In this document: piece by piece, positions 13,343 to 20,554 of the stretch
How the letters are laid out: every line of letters starts with the position of its first letter
Position numbering within the stretch: the stretch's first letter is position 1
NCBI GenBank assembly: GCA_039812985.1
Contig: JBDHUL010000004.1
Coordinates: 1-35,967, forward strand
Reading direction: 5' to 3'
Length of the DNA: 35,967 nt
Source of the DNA: JAPUDS01 sp039812985
Lineage (GTDB): Bacteria > Patescibacteriota > Saccharimonadia > Saccharimonadales > Saccharimonadaceae
Translations under genes and position numbers: made by a program
The notes under the pieces: model-generated
Told to the model about the DNA's origin: nothing
Databases searched by the model: none
What the model saw: only the letters and a program-made list of their open reading frames with translations

Positions 13343-14473
13343 ATGGAAGATATCAACGTAAAACAACTTGTACTCGCGGTGAGGACGATTGCCGACGAAA
13401 AGAATTTGCCCGAAGAAACGGTGATGGATGTCGTGCAGCAAGCGATTGCAGCAGCCTGGCGGCGTGACAATGGCGACCGCGAGCAGACGGTGCGGGCACA
13501 GCTCAATACAAATACCGGGTCAGCTAAGGTATACGTCCAGTATGAGGTGGTCGAAGACATTGAAAATGACGCTAACCAGATGACGTTGGATCAGGCTAAA
13601 AAGCTAAAAAAGGACGCCGCACTGGGCGATGTTGTTGAGGAGGAATTCGAAGCTACGGCATTTGGCCGCGTGGCAGCGCAAACCGCTAAACAAGTGGTGC
13701 TTCAAAAACTGCGCGAAGCTGAACGCGAAGTCGTTATGGAAGAATTTTCCGATAAAATTGGTCAAGTGCTCACTGGTACCGTACAGCGTGTTGAACCGCG
13801 TCTTGTCCGAATTGAACTGGGTAAGGCTATTGGTATACTGCCGGCAAGTGAGCAAATAGCGGGCGAGTACTATAGCATCGGGTCGCGCCTCAAAGTATAC
13901 CTAAAGGACATTGACCGCGAAAACCGTGGGCCGCAACTGGTACTCAGCCGTGCCAACGAAGAATTTGTCGAATACCTGTTCCGTCAGGAAGTTCCAGAGA
14001 TGGAGACGGGCGCTGTTGAGATAAAAGCAATTGCTCGTGAAGCCGGAAAGCGTACAAAACTGGCAGTTCGTTCGACCGTTCCAGGGGTTGATCCGGTCGG
14101 GACATTTGTTGGGGGGCACGGTACTCGCGTCAACGCCGTCATGAACGAGATTGGCGATCAGGAGAAAATCGACATTATCACCTATGACGAAGATGTGAAG
14201 AATTTTATTGCCAACGCACTGAGTCCAGCCGAGATCGTCAGCATAGACATTGATGAGAAGGAAAAACGAGCTAAAGTCTTTGTGAACGAAGACCAACAGA
14301 GCATCGCTATTGGCCGTCAGGGGCAAAATGTGCGTCTCGCCAGCAAACTGACCGGCTATGAACTCGACATTGAAACGGCAGTGCCTCACACCAAAGCCGC
14401 TCCCGCACCAAAGCGTTCAAGCAAAAACGTCGAAGACGACCTCCTGAGCGTAATTGAATCAGTAACTGAGTAA
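13343..14473 (+). CDS. nusA: Transcription termination/antitermination protein NusA
   Basis: 376 aa from ATG 13343, preceded by AAAAAAGGAG; the open frame extends upstream but has no start signal there. NusA binds RNA polymerase and nascent RNA and controls pausing, termination and antitermination. Order: N-terminal RNAP-binding domain (residues 1-130, EETVMDVVQQAIAAAWRRD), S1 domain (about 137-205, GQVLTGTVQRVEPRLVRIEL, ending GPQLVLSRA), KH1 (about 230-280, VPGVDPVGTFVGGHGTRVNAV) and KH2 (about 300-350, SIAIGRQGQNVRLASKLTGYELDI). It ends shortly after KH2 without the acidic repeats of gamma-proteobacterial NusA. It is transcribed alone, divergent from the peptidase operon. Confidence 0.97.
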   Translation: MEDINVKQLVLAVRTIADEKNLPEETVMDVVQQAIAAAWRRDNGDREQTVRAQLNTNTGSAKVYVQYEVVEDIENDANQMTLDQAKKLKKDAALGDVVEEEFEATAFGRVAAQTAKQVVLQKLREAEREVVMEEFSDKIGQVLTGTVQRVEPRLVRIELGKAIGILPASEQIAGEYYSIGSRLKVYLKDIDRENRGPQLVLSRANEEFVEYLFRQEVPEMETGAVEIKAIAREAGKRTKLAVRSTVPGVDPVGTFVGGHGTRVNAVMNEIGDQEKIDIITYDEDVKNFIANALSPAEIVSIDIDEKEKRAKVFVNEDQQSIAIGRQGQNVRLASKLTGYELDIETAVPHTKAAPAPKRSSKNVEDDLLSVIESVTE

Positions 14474-14513
14474 TGGCTTTTGTGCCCTGACGATGCGTCG
14501 GCTCGGGGAGCAG

Positions 14514-14540
14514 TTAGCACTCTTGACCTTTGAGTGCTAA
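14514..14540. promoter_or_regulatory. CIRCE operator (HrcA site) of clpC
   Basis: TTAGCACTC (14514-14522), a 9-nt spacer and GAGTGCTAA (14532-14540): an exact CIRCE element, the binding site of the heat-shock repressor HrcA. The -35 box sits in its spacer, so bound repressor would block RNA polymerase directly. Confidence 0.95.
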
Positions 14541-14551
14541 CTCGTTATACT
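14523..14551 (+). promoter_or_regulatory. clpC promoter
   Basis: TTGACC (14523-14528), 17-bp spacer and TATACT (14546-14551). The -35 hexamer lies inside the CIRCE spacer. Expected transcription start near 14558, about 30 nt before the ATG. Confidence 0.85.
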
Positions 14552-14587
14552 GGGTATATTGTTCGCCACAAGACAAAGGAGGGGCTT

Positions 14588-17095
14588 ATGCCCGAAATAC
14601 CTGAAGGATTTATAGACTTTTCACAGTTTCTCACCGACAATGCTAAAAATAGCCTCGAGCAAGCCGATATGCTTGCCCGTTCGCTGGGGAGCTCATATAT
14701 TGGCACCGAACATTTGCTGCTAGGACTATTGACCCAGAGTGATTCGGTGGGAGCGCGGTTACTGTCGGAAGCGGGTGTGACGTTTGAACGGGCGCGGGTA
14801 GCGCTCAATCTTACCCCGAGAAGCCTTGTGGTGAGCACTGGGCAGAAAGGACTCAGTGAAACTGCAAAACTGACGCTGCGCATGAGCTGGGAGATTGCCC
14901 AGGAGTATCATCAGGACATTTGCGGGACTGAACATATATTGTTTAGTCTACTGAGCCAAAAAAATGCGCGGGCAACCGTGTTGCTGCGCGATATGAACGT
15001 GTCGGTGGATGACCTGCTCAGCGACCTTGAACAGTATCTGTCGAAACAGTCCTCGGACGCCGATGAGCGCATTGAGCACGCGACAATGCCGCGTCAATCA
15101 AAGTTAAAAACGGCTCTTGGCTCCTATGGTCACGACATCACGGCCCAGGCCAAAAGAGGTGAGCTTGACCCTGTAATAGGCCGCGAAAAACAAATTTCAC
15201 GCATGATCACTATACTGAGTCGTCGAACAAAAAATAACCCAATACTTATTGGCGAACCAGGCGTCGGGAAAACGGCTATTGTTGAGGGGTTGGCCCAACG
15301 GATTGCTGCCGAAGACGTACCGGCGCATCTTCTCGACAAACGAATTGTACTGCTCGATATGGCGTCGCTGGTTGCCGGGACGAAGTTCCGCGGTGAGTTC
15401 GAGCAACGCTTGAAAAGCATCATCGACGAGGCCAAGCGAGACCCAAATCTTATCTTGTTTGTTGACGAACTCCATCTCATTGTCGGGGCGGGTTCGGCTG
15501 AAGGGTCGATGGATGCGGCAAATATACTCAAACCAGGGCTTGCTCGCGGCCAGTTACGGATGATCGGCGCGACGACACTTGATGAGTATCGTAAGCATAT
15601 TGAAAAGGATGCGGCATTTGAGCGGCGTTTACAGCCGATTGTTGTGCCGGAGCCAAATACGGCTGACACCAAAGCTATTTTGCGCGGGTTGAAAAAGCAC
15701 TATGAGGAGCATCACAGTGTGGTGATTACTGACGATATTATTGACGAAGTGGTGTACATGGCGTCGCGGTACATCCATGATCGGTTCATGCCCGATAAGG
15801 CGCTGGATGTTCTTGACGAATCGGCGGCGCTTCTACGAGTCAAACATGCCAAAGCACCGACGGGCCAGCGGGAACTGAAGAATGAGCTCGCTATGCTCGA
15901 AGGCAAAATGGATGAGGCGGTAGCAGGAGAAGACTACGAACGGGCAGCGCTGTATAAAATGCGCATGAGCCGTCTCCAGGACAAACTAAGCCGCCTAAAA
16001 CAATCGGGTAAAAAAGTTGATCTCGACAGCGCGACGGTGGCGCGGGCGGTGGCCGAAATGAGCGGCGTGCCAGTCATGCAACTCAAGAAGACTGAGGCTG
16101 GTGCGTACAAAAAGCTTGAAAACGTCCTCGCCAAGCACGTTGTGGGTCAAGAACGTGCCCTCAAGGTGGTAGCGCGGGCGATTCGCCGTAGCCGCTCAGG
16201 GATTGCATCGGCCAAGCGACCGATTGGTTCATTTATCTTTATGGGGCCAACTGGGGTTGGAAAAACCGAACTCGCTCGAGTACTCGCCCGTGAGGTATTT
16301 GGCAGCGAAAAAAGCCTTATCAAAATCGACATGAGTGAGTTTAGCGAGCGCCACACTGCGAGTCGGTTGCTTGGCGCGCCAGCCGGGTACGTGGGATACG
16401 ATGATGGTGGACAGTTGACAGATAAAATCCGCCGTCAACCCTACAGCGTGGTATTGTTTGACGAGATAGAAAAAGCCCACAAAGACATTTTCCAGCTGCT
16501 ACTACAGATGCTCGAGGATGGTACGGTGAGTGATGCCAAAGGGCGGCAAGTGGACTTTTCAAACACGATTGTTATTTTGACGAGCAACCTTGGAGCTGAA
16601 CGCATGCAGAAAGAAGCCTCTCTGGGATTTGGGGCGGCACCGGAAGACAAGCTTGAGAAAGCCCACGAGGACACAGAGGCGGTAGCGCGTGACTCACTGA
16701 GGGACTTTATGAAGCCCGAACTCATTGCCCGGTTTGATGATGTCGTGGTATTCAACGCCCTAACCAGAAGAGAGGTTGGCAAGATATTTGACCTCCTTAT
16801 TGATGACGTTCGTGTCCGTCTCAATCGAAAGGGAATTGGCCTGACCATTACCCCGACTGTAAAACGCTGGCTTATTGACAAGGGCTATGACGAAAAACTA
16901 GGAGTGCGACCGTTACGACGGGTTATACAAGACGAGGTGGAGCATGCGGTAGCGGAGGGTCTGCTTGACGCCCGTTGGAAGGCCGGCGATGTCCTGACGC
17001 TTACGCTAAAACATGGTATGCTAGACGTAGATGTCGAACATGTTTCCGAGCACTCCGTCCCAGTCAAAACCACGGAAATTGAAAAGCGCACCTAG
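14588..17095 (+). CDS. clpC: ClpC-type AAA+ unfoldase, ATPase subunit of the Clp protease
   Basis: 835 aa from ATG 14588, preceded by AAAGGAGGGG. ClpC unfolds substrates and feeds them to ClpP. Domains: Clp N-domain repeats (residues 10-150), first AAA+ module with Walker A GEPGVGKTA (222-230) and Walker B FVDELH (291-296), a UVR-type middle segment (about 432-466, ELAMLEGKMDEAVAGEDYER) diagnostic of ClpC rather than ClpB, and a second AAA+ module with GPTGVGKTE (553-561) and VVLFDEIEKAH. The C-terminal D2-small domain is complete (GVRPLRRVIQ). The CIRCE operator marks it as a heat-shock gene under HrcA. In many Firmicutes clpC is instead under CtsR. Its stop overlaps the next gene by 65 nt. 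Confidence 0.96.
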   Translation: MPEIPEGFIDFSQFLTDNAKNSLEQADMLARSLGSSYIGTEHLLLGLLTQSDSVGARLLSEAGVTFERARVALNLTPRSLVVSTGQKGLSETAKLTLRMSWEIAQEYHQDICGTEHILFSLLSQKNARATVLLRDMNVSVDDLLSDLEQYLSKQSSDADERIEHATMPRQSKLKTALGSYGHDITAQAKRGELDPVIGREKQISRMITILSRRTKNNPILIGEPGVGKTAIVEGLAQRIAAEDVPAHLLDKRIVLLDMASLVAGTKFRGEFEQRLKSIIDEAKRDPNLILFVDELHLIVGAGSAEGSMDAANILKPGLARGQLRMIGATTLDEYRKHIEKDAAFERRLQPIVVPEPNTADTKAILRGLKKHYEEHHSVVITDDIIDEVVYMASRYIHDRFMPDKALDVLDESAALLRVKHAKAPTGQRELKNELAMLEGKMDEAVAGEDYERAALYKMRMSRLQDKLSRLKQSGKKVDLDSATVARAVAEMSGVPVMQLKKTEAGAYKKLENVLAKHVVGQERALKVVARAIRRSRSGIASAKRPIGSFIFMGPTGVGKTELARVLAREVFGSEKSLIKIDMSEFSERHTASRLLGAPAGYVGYDDGGQLTDKIRRQPYSVVLFDEIEKAHKDIFQLLLQMLEDGTVSDAKGRQVDFSNTIVILTSNLGAERMQKEASLGFGAAPEDKLEKAHEDTEAVARDSLRDFMKPELIARFDDVVVFNALTRREVGKIFDLLIDDVRVRLNRKGIGLTITPTVKRWLIDKGYDEKLGVRPLRRVIQDEVEHAVAEGLLDARWKAGDVLTLTLKHGMLDVDVEHVSEHSVPVKTTEIEKRT

Positions 17096-18074
17096 TGCTT
17101 ACTGGGTATACTCTGTTGTCTTCTTTCTCCTGTGCAGCGTTTTTGCAGTCTATATTGTACTAAACCGGCAGCATCTTATTGATCAGCTTGTGGCGTGGCG
17201 CTATGATATGCCTGCGGTCATAAAGATAGCCGCTGAACGCACGAAATTGAGCGATCTGGGTATGTTTTATGTGAAGGCTTCACAGACTGAGTTTGATGAC
17301 CGTGCGGAGTTTAATCGTGCGTGCGGTAGTTTGCAAAATGAAAAAACGATTGTTATTGGGTGTTATACAGGTAAACTTCGGCGGGTGTATGTATTCAATG
17401 TCACCGATCCGCGGCTTGACGGGGTTCGTGAAACATCGTTGGCGCACGAAATGCTCCATGCTGCCTATGACCGGCTCAGCGAGAGCGAACGACGGTATGT
17501 TGACGGATTGCTCGTTGCGCAGGAAAAAACCATTACCGATCCGCGGCTGAAGACCCTGATAGCGCAGTACCGTGTATCGGAGCCTGGTGAGGTTGTCAAC
17601 GAACTCCACTCGATTTTCGGCACGGAAGTACGCCAGCTTTCGCCTGAGCTTGAAACCTACTATCGTCGTTATTTTACTGATCGTACGGCTGTGGTTGGTT
17701 TGAAGGAAGCTTATGAGCATGTTTTCACCGCGCTCGATGCTGAGCAAAATGCGCTTGTACAGCAACTGAACGCCATTGCGGCCGATGTGAACAAGCGACA
17801 GGCAGGATACACCGCACAGCTACAAGCGCTCAATACAGATATAGCAAATTTTAATACCTGGACGAAAAGCCGGAACGCAACCCGTGCGGAGTACGAAGTC
17901 CGTCGCGCTGGTTTGCAATCGCGTATTGCCGATATCGAGAAGGAACGGGTCGGCATCAATGCGCAAATAGATTCATACAATACCAAAAAAGCTACCCTGG
18001 ATGCACTCAACGTTCAGGCGGCCGGACTCAACCACAGTATCGATAGCAAGTTGGCGCCCGGCCCCACGCTCTAG
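17031..18074 (+). CDS. Membrane-anchored HExxH protein with coiled coil, putative metalloprotease
   Basis: 347 aa. It begins inside the last 65 nt of clpC in another frame (ATG 17031, alternative ATG 17040), so the two are co-expressed. Residues 1-22 are basic, 25-44 form one transmembrane helix, and the rest should be extracytoplasmic. Residues 135-148 read TSLAHEMLHAAYDRL, an HExxH zinc-binding motif (His139, Glu140, His143). A possible third ligand is E in GEVVNELHSIFGTE. Residues about 235-300 are a long Ala/Gln-rich coiled coil. No named peptidase family is recognised; catalytic activity is inferred from the motif alone. Coupling to heat-shock clpC suggests a role in envelope protein quality control. 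Confidence 0.65.
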   Translation: MSNMFPSTPSQSKPRKLKSAPSAYWVYSVVFFLLCSVFAVYIVLNRQHLIDQLVAWRYDMPAVIKIAAERTKLSDLGMFYVKASQTEFDDRAEFNRACGSLQNEKTIVIGCYTGKLRRVYVFNVTDPRLDGVRETSLAHEMLHAAYDRLSESERRYVDGLLVAQEKTITDPRLKTLIAQYRVSEPGEVVNELHSIFGTEVRQLSPELETYYRRYFTDRTAVVGLKEAYEHVFTALDAEQNALVQQLNAIAADVNKRQAGYTAQLQALNTDIANFNTWTKSRNATRAEYEVRRAGLQSRIADIEKERVGINAQIDSYNTKKATLDALNVQAAGLNHSIDSKLAPGPTL

Positions 18075-18115
18075 TATCTGGGTACACCGAATACTATTTA
18101 AATGTGGTTTAGGAG

Positions 18116-18121
18116 TATAAT
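18116..18121 (+). promoter_or_regulatory. -10 box of radA (leaderless)
   Basis: TATAAT at 18116-18121 with 9 nt to the ATG at 18131. Confidence 0.6.
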
Positions 18122-18130
18122 TGAACGGCG

Positions 18131-19507
18131 ATGGCGAAAAGTAAGACTCAGTATGTATGCCAACACTGTGGTGCAATGCACCGTAAGTGGATGGGGCGGT
18201 GTGAGAGCTGTGGGGAGTGGAACACGCTCGTTGAGGAACTCATCGCACCAGAGAAAAAGGCCGTGGTCGATCGTTCCAAGGGGACACTACTAGCCTCCGA
18301 ACGGTTTTCCTCAGCTATAGCCGATGCGTCAAAACAACGCTTACTCACCGGTTTTTCTGAAGTTGATGACGTGCTCGGTGGTGGTCTAGTGCCAGGCGGC
18401 GTCGTGCTCCTGGCTGGAGAACCGGGCGTTGGTAAAAGCACGTTGCTTATGCAAATAGCGCTGTATGTTGGCCGGGATGTTCCGGTGCTCTATGTAAGCG
18501 GCGAAGAATCAGCCAGTCAGGTAAAACTGCGCGGCGATCGGTTGAGCAAAACCTCGCCCGAGCAGCTGCTTCTTGCAACGAGCACAAGTGCGGATGATGT
18601 CGCGACGACCATTGCATCCGGCCGGTACGGCATGGTTATTGTTGATTCAATGCAAACTATGGCAATGGCGGAGGTGGCAAGTGCACCAGGTACAGTAAGC
18701 CAGATTACCAATTCGGCCAATGTGATGATACGTGCCGCCAAAGTGTCTGGAACGGTACTCTTTCTTGTTGGGCACGTGACTAAAGAGGGGAGTATTGCCG
18801 GGCCGAAGGTGCTTGAGCACTTAGTCGATGTCGTCCTACAGTTCGAAGGCGATCGCTACGGCGGGTTCAAGGTACTGCGCGCTGCCAAAAACCGCTATGG
18901 CTCGACAGCTGAGGTTGCACTGTTTGAGATGCACGGCGAGGGCCTTCAGCATGTTGAGAATCCTTCGGCGCAATTGCTCGAAGAACGAGGTCAAGAAGAC
19001 GGATCAGTGATATTGGCGACGATAGAGGGAAATCGACCACTACTGGTTGAGATCCAGGCGCTCGTGACGCCGACGCATTTTGGGTATCCTAAGCGAACAT
19101 CGAGCGGGTTTGACCTTAACCGGCTTAATGTTCTTGTCGCGGTGCTCGAGCGTCGGACAAAACTAAAGCTGTCAGATCATGATATATTTGTCAATGTTGT
19201 TGGCGGGCTAAGACTTCAGGACCCGGCGGCTGACTTGGCGGTGTGTATGGCGGTCGCGTCTGCCGCGGCCGAACGTCGCCTAGACGAAAAATTGGTTGTA
19301 TTTGGTGAAGTTGGGCTTGGCGGTGAGGTGCGTCGCAGCGCCATGAGCGCTCGCCGGACAAAGGAAGCTAAAAAACTTGGGTTCACTGGTGCGATTGCCC
19401 CAACGCCAAAACCAGCCGATCCGTTCGTTCGACCGGTGAAGGACTTACAAAGTGCACTTCGGTGTTACCTCACCGGAACATCAAAAACGTTCAGTAAAAA
19501 AACATAA
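18131..19507 (+). CDS. radA: DNA repair protein RadA (Sms)
   Basis: 458 aa, the usual length. RadA is a RecA-like hexameric motor that drives branch migration during recombination and transformation. Visible: the C4 zinc finger CQHC..CESC (Cys10, 13, 24, 27), Walker A GEPGVGKS (96-103), YVSGEES, Walker B-like MVIVDSMQ, the RadA-specific KNRYGST (KNRFG variant), and a C-terminal Lon-protease-like domain (DLAVCMAVASAAAERRLDEK, FGEVGLGGEVR). All motifs are intact. No leader; start fixed by the adjacent -10 box. Confidence 0.97.
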   Translation: MAKSKTQYVCQHCGAMHRKWMGRCESCGEWNTLVEELIAPEKKAVVDRSKGTLLASERFSSAIADASKQRLLTGFSEVDDVLGGGLVPGGVVLLAGEPGVGKSTLLMQIALYVGRDVPVLYVSGEESASQVKLRGDRLSKTSPEQLLLATSTSADDVATTIASGRYGMVIVDSMQTMAMAEVASAPGTVSQITNSANVMIRAAKVSGTVLFLVGHVTKEGSIAGPKVLEHLVDVVLQFEGDRYGGFKVLRAAKNRYGSTAEVALFEMHGEGLQHVENPSAQLLEERGQEDGSVILATIEGNRPLLVEIQALVTPTHFGYPKRTSSGFDLNRLNVLVAVLERRTKLKLSDHDIFVNVVGGLRLQDPAADLAVCMAVASAAAERRLDEKLVVFGEVGLGGEVRRSAMSARRTKEAKKLGFTGAIAPTPKPADPFVRPVKDLQSALRCYLTGTSKTFSKKT

Positions 19508-19536
19508 CCTAACATAACAGTAGAAAGAGAAATTAT

Positions 19537-20415
19537 ATGGAACTCATACAACTTGTTGCCGTACTCACGGTCGGCATATTTGCGGAAACGACCTGGCTCA
19601 CGGTGCGGTCTATCCAGCCAGCACACACCAAAGATGGCATACTACTCGACACCAGTGTCCTTATTGACGGGCGTATTGTGCCGATTGTGCGTTCAGGGCT
19701 TGTGTCAGCGAAACTCATTGTCCCTAAGAGCGTCGTACGAGAACTTCAGTTTATGGCTGACAAAGCCGATCATGACAAGCGAGAACGGGCGCGGTTTGGC
19801 TTGGACGTTATAGAACAGTTACAGAGTATTGAGGGAATTCGGACAGAGGTTGTTGATGACGGGGTGGTGCGTCGTGGCGAAGTCGATGAACAGCTCCTTG
19901 GACTGGCCCAAAAATGGCAGGCCCGACTTTGTACTATTGACTATAACCTCAACAAATCGGCTCGTGTTCAGGGGGTGAGGGTGATCAACATTAACGAGCT
20001 GGCCCATGCGCTGCGCGTGACGTACCTGCCGGGTGAGCGACTTGAGGTCAAGTTGCAGCAACCGGGTCAAGATAGTCATCAGGCGGTTGGGTACCTTGAC
20101 GATGGTACCATGGTTGTGGTTGACAACGCCAAATCATTTATCGGTCAGACACTCACGGTTGAAGCAACCCGAGTATTACAGACGGCTGCGGGCAAAATGA
20201 TGTTTGCTCGGCACCACGAAAAAATGCCCGCTCGTCAACAGCCTCAGAAAACACCGAAAGCAACGAAGCGCAGTCCGGAACAGCCGATCGCGCGTCCCGC
20301 TGCCTCGCCACGGTCTGCGAAAAATACTCGTCCAGCCCTTGGACAGGGGCGCCGCAGAGGAATACGCCCACCGGCAACCCCGGAAGACTCCTTGGTGCAT
20401 CTTGCAAATAGATAA
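19537..20415 (+). CDS. PIN-TRAM domain protein with N-terminal membrane helix (YacL-like)
   Basis: 292 aa. Residues 4-18 form one membrane-anchoring helix. The PIN domain follows: ILLDTSVLIDGRIVPI (Asp38, Asp44), PKSVVRELQFMAD (acidic Glu), then GEVDEQLLGLAQ and LCTIDYNLNKSA (Asp), the four acids of a PIN ribonuclease. A TRAM RNA-binding domain lies at about 165-225 (LPGERLEVKLQQPGQDSHQAVGY). The last 65 residues are basic and Pro/Ala-rich, probably disordered and RNA-binding. The architecture is that of YacL-type membrane PIN-TRAM proteins. Start preceded by AGAAAGAG, 29 bp after radA, so probably in an operon with it. Confidence 0.88.
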   Translation: MELIQLVAVLTVGIFAETTWLTVRSIQPAHTKDGILLDTSVLIDGRIVPIVRSGLVSAKLIVPKSVVRELQFMADKADHDKRERARFGLDVIEQLQSIEGIRTEVVDDGVVRRGEVDEQLLGLAQKWQARLCTIDYNLNKSARVQGVRVININELAHALRVTYLPGERLEVKLQQPGQDSHQAVGYLDDGTMVVVDNAKSFIGQTLTVEATRVLQTAAGKMMFARHHEKMPARQQPQKTPKATKRSPEQPIARPAASPRSAKNTRPALGQGRRRGIRPPATPEDSLVHLANR

Positions 20416-20422
20416 CGGCCAA

Positions 20423-20476
20423 CTGAACAAGTACGAGCCATGCAGGGCTTTCGAACTATCCACTACGTTTGTTCAG
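20423..20476. repeat. 8-bp inverted repeat after the PIN-TRAM gene
   Basis: CTGAACAA (20423-20430) pairs with TTGTTCAG (20469-20476) across 38 nt. It lies between convergent genes but has no T-run on either strand, so it is not a standard terminator. Function unknown. Confidence 0.35.
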
Positions 20477-20506
20477 CGACAAGATCGCCGTAAGCGCCCG
20501 CTTCGT

Positions 20507-20554
20507 TTAGTGACGTCGACCACTACCAGGGTTTGTACCTCCGGTATCACCGCT
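20507..20554 (-). other. In-frame coding-like tail after the PBP UGA stop
   Basis: On the minus strand, directly after the UGA at 20557-20555, 15 sense codons read SGDTGGTNPGSGRRH, then UAA. The composition looks like a natural low-complexity PBP tail. It suggests a recent nonsense change or occasional UGA readthrough. UGA is a genuine stop elsewhere in this window, so general recoding is unlikely. Confidence 0.4.
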
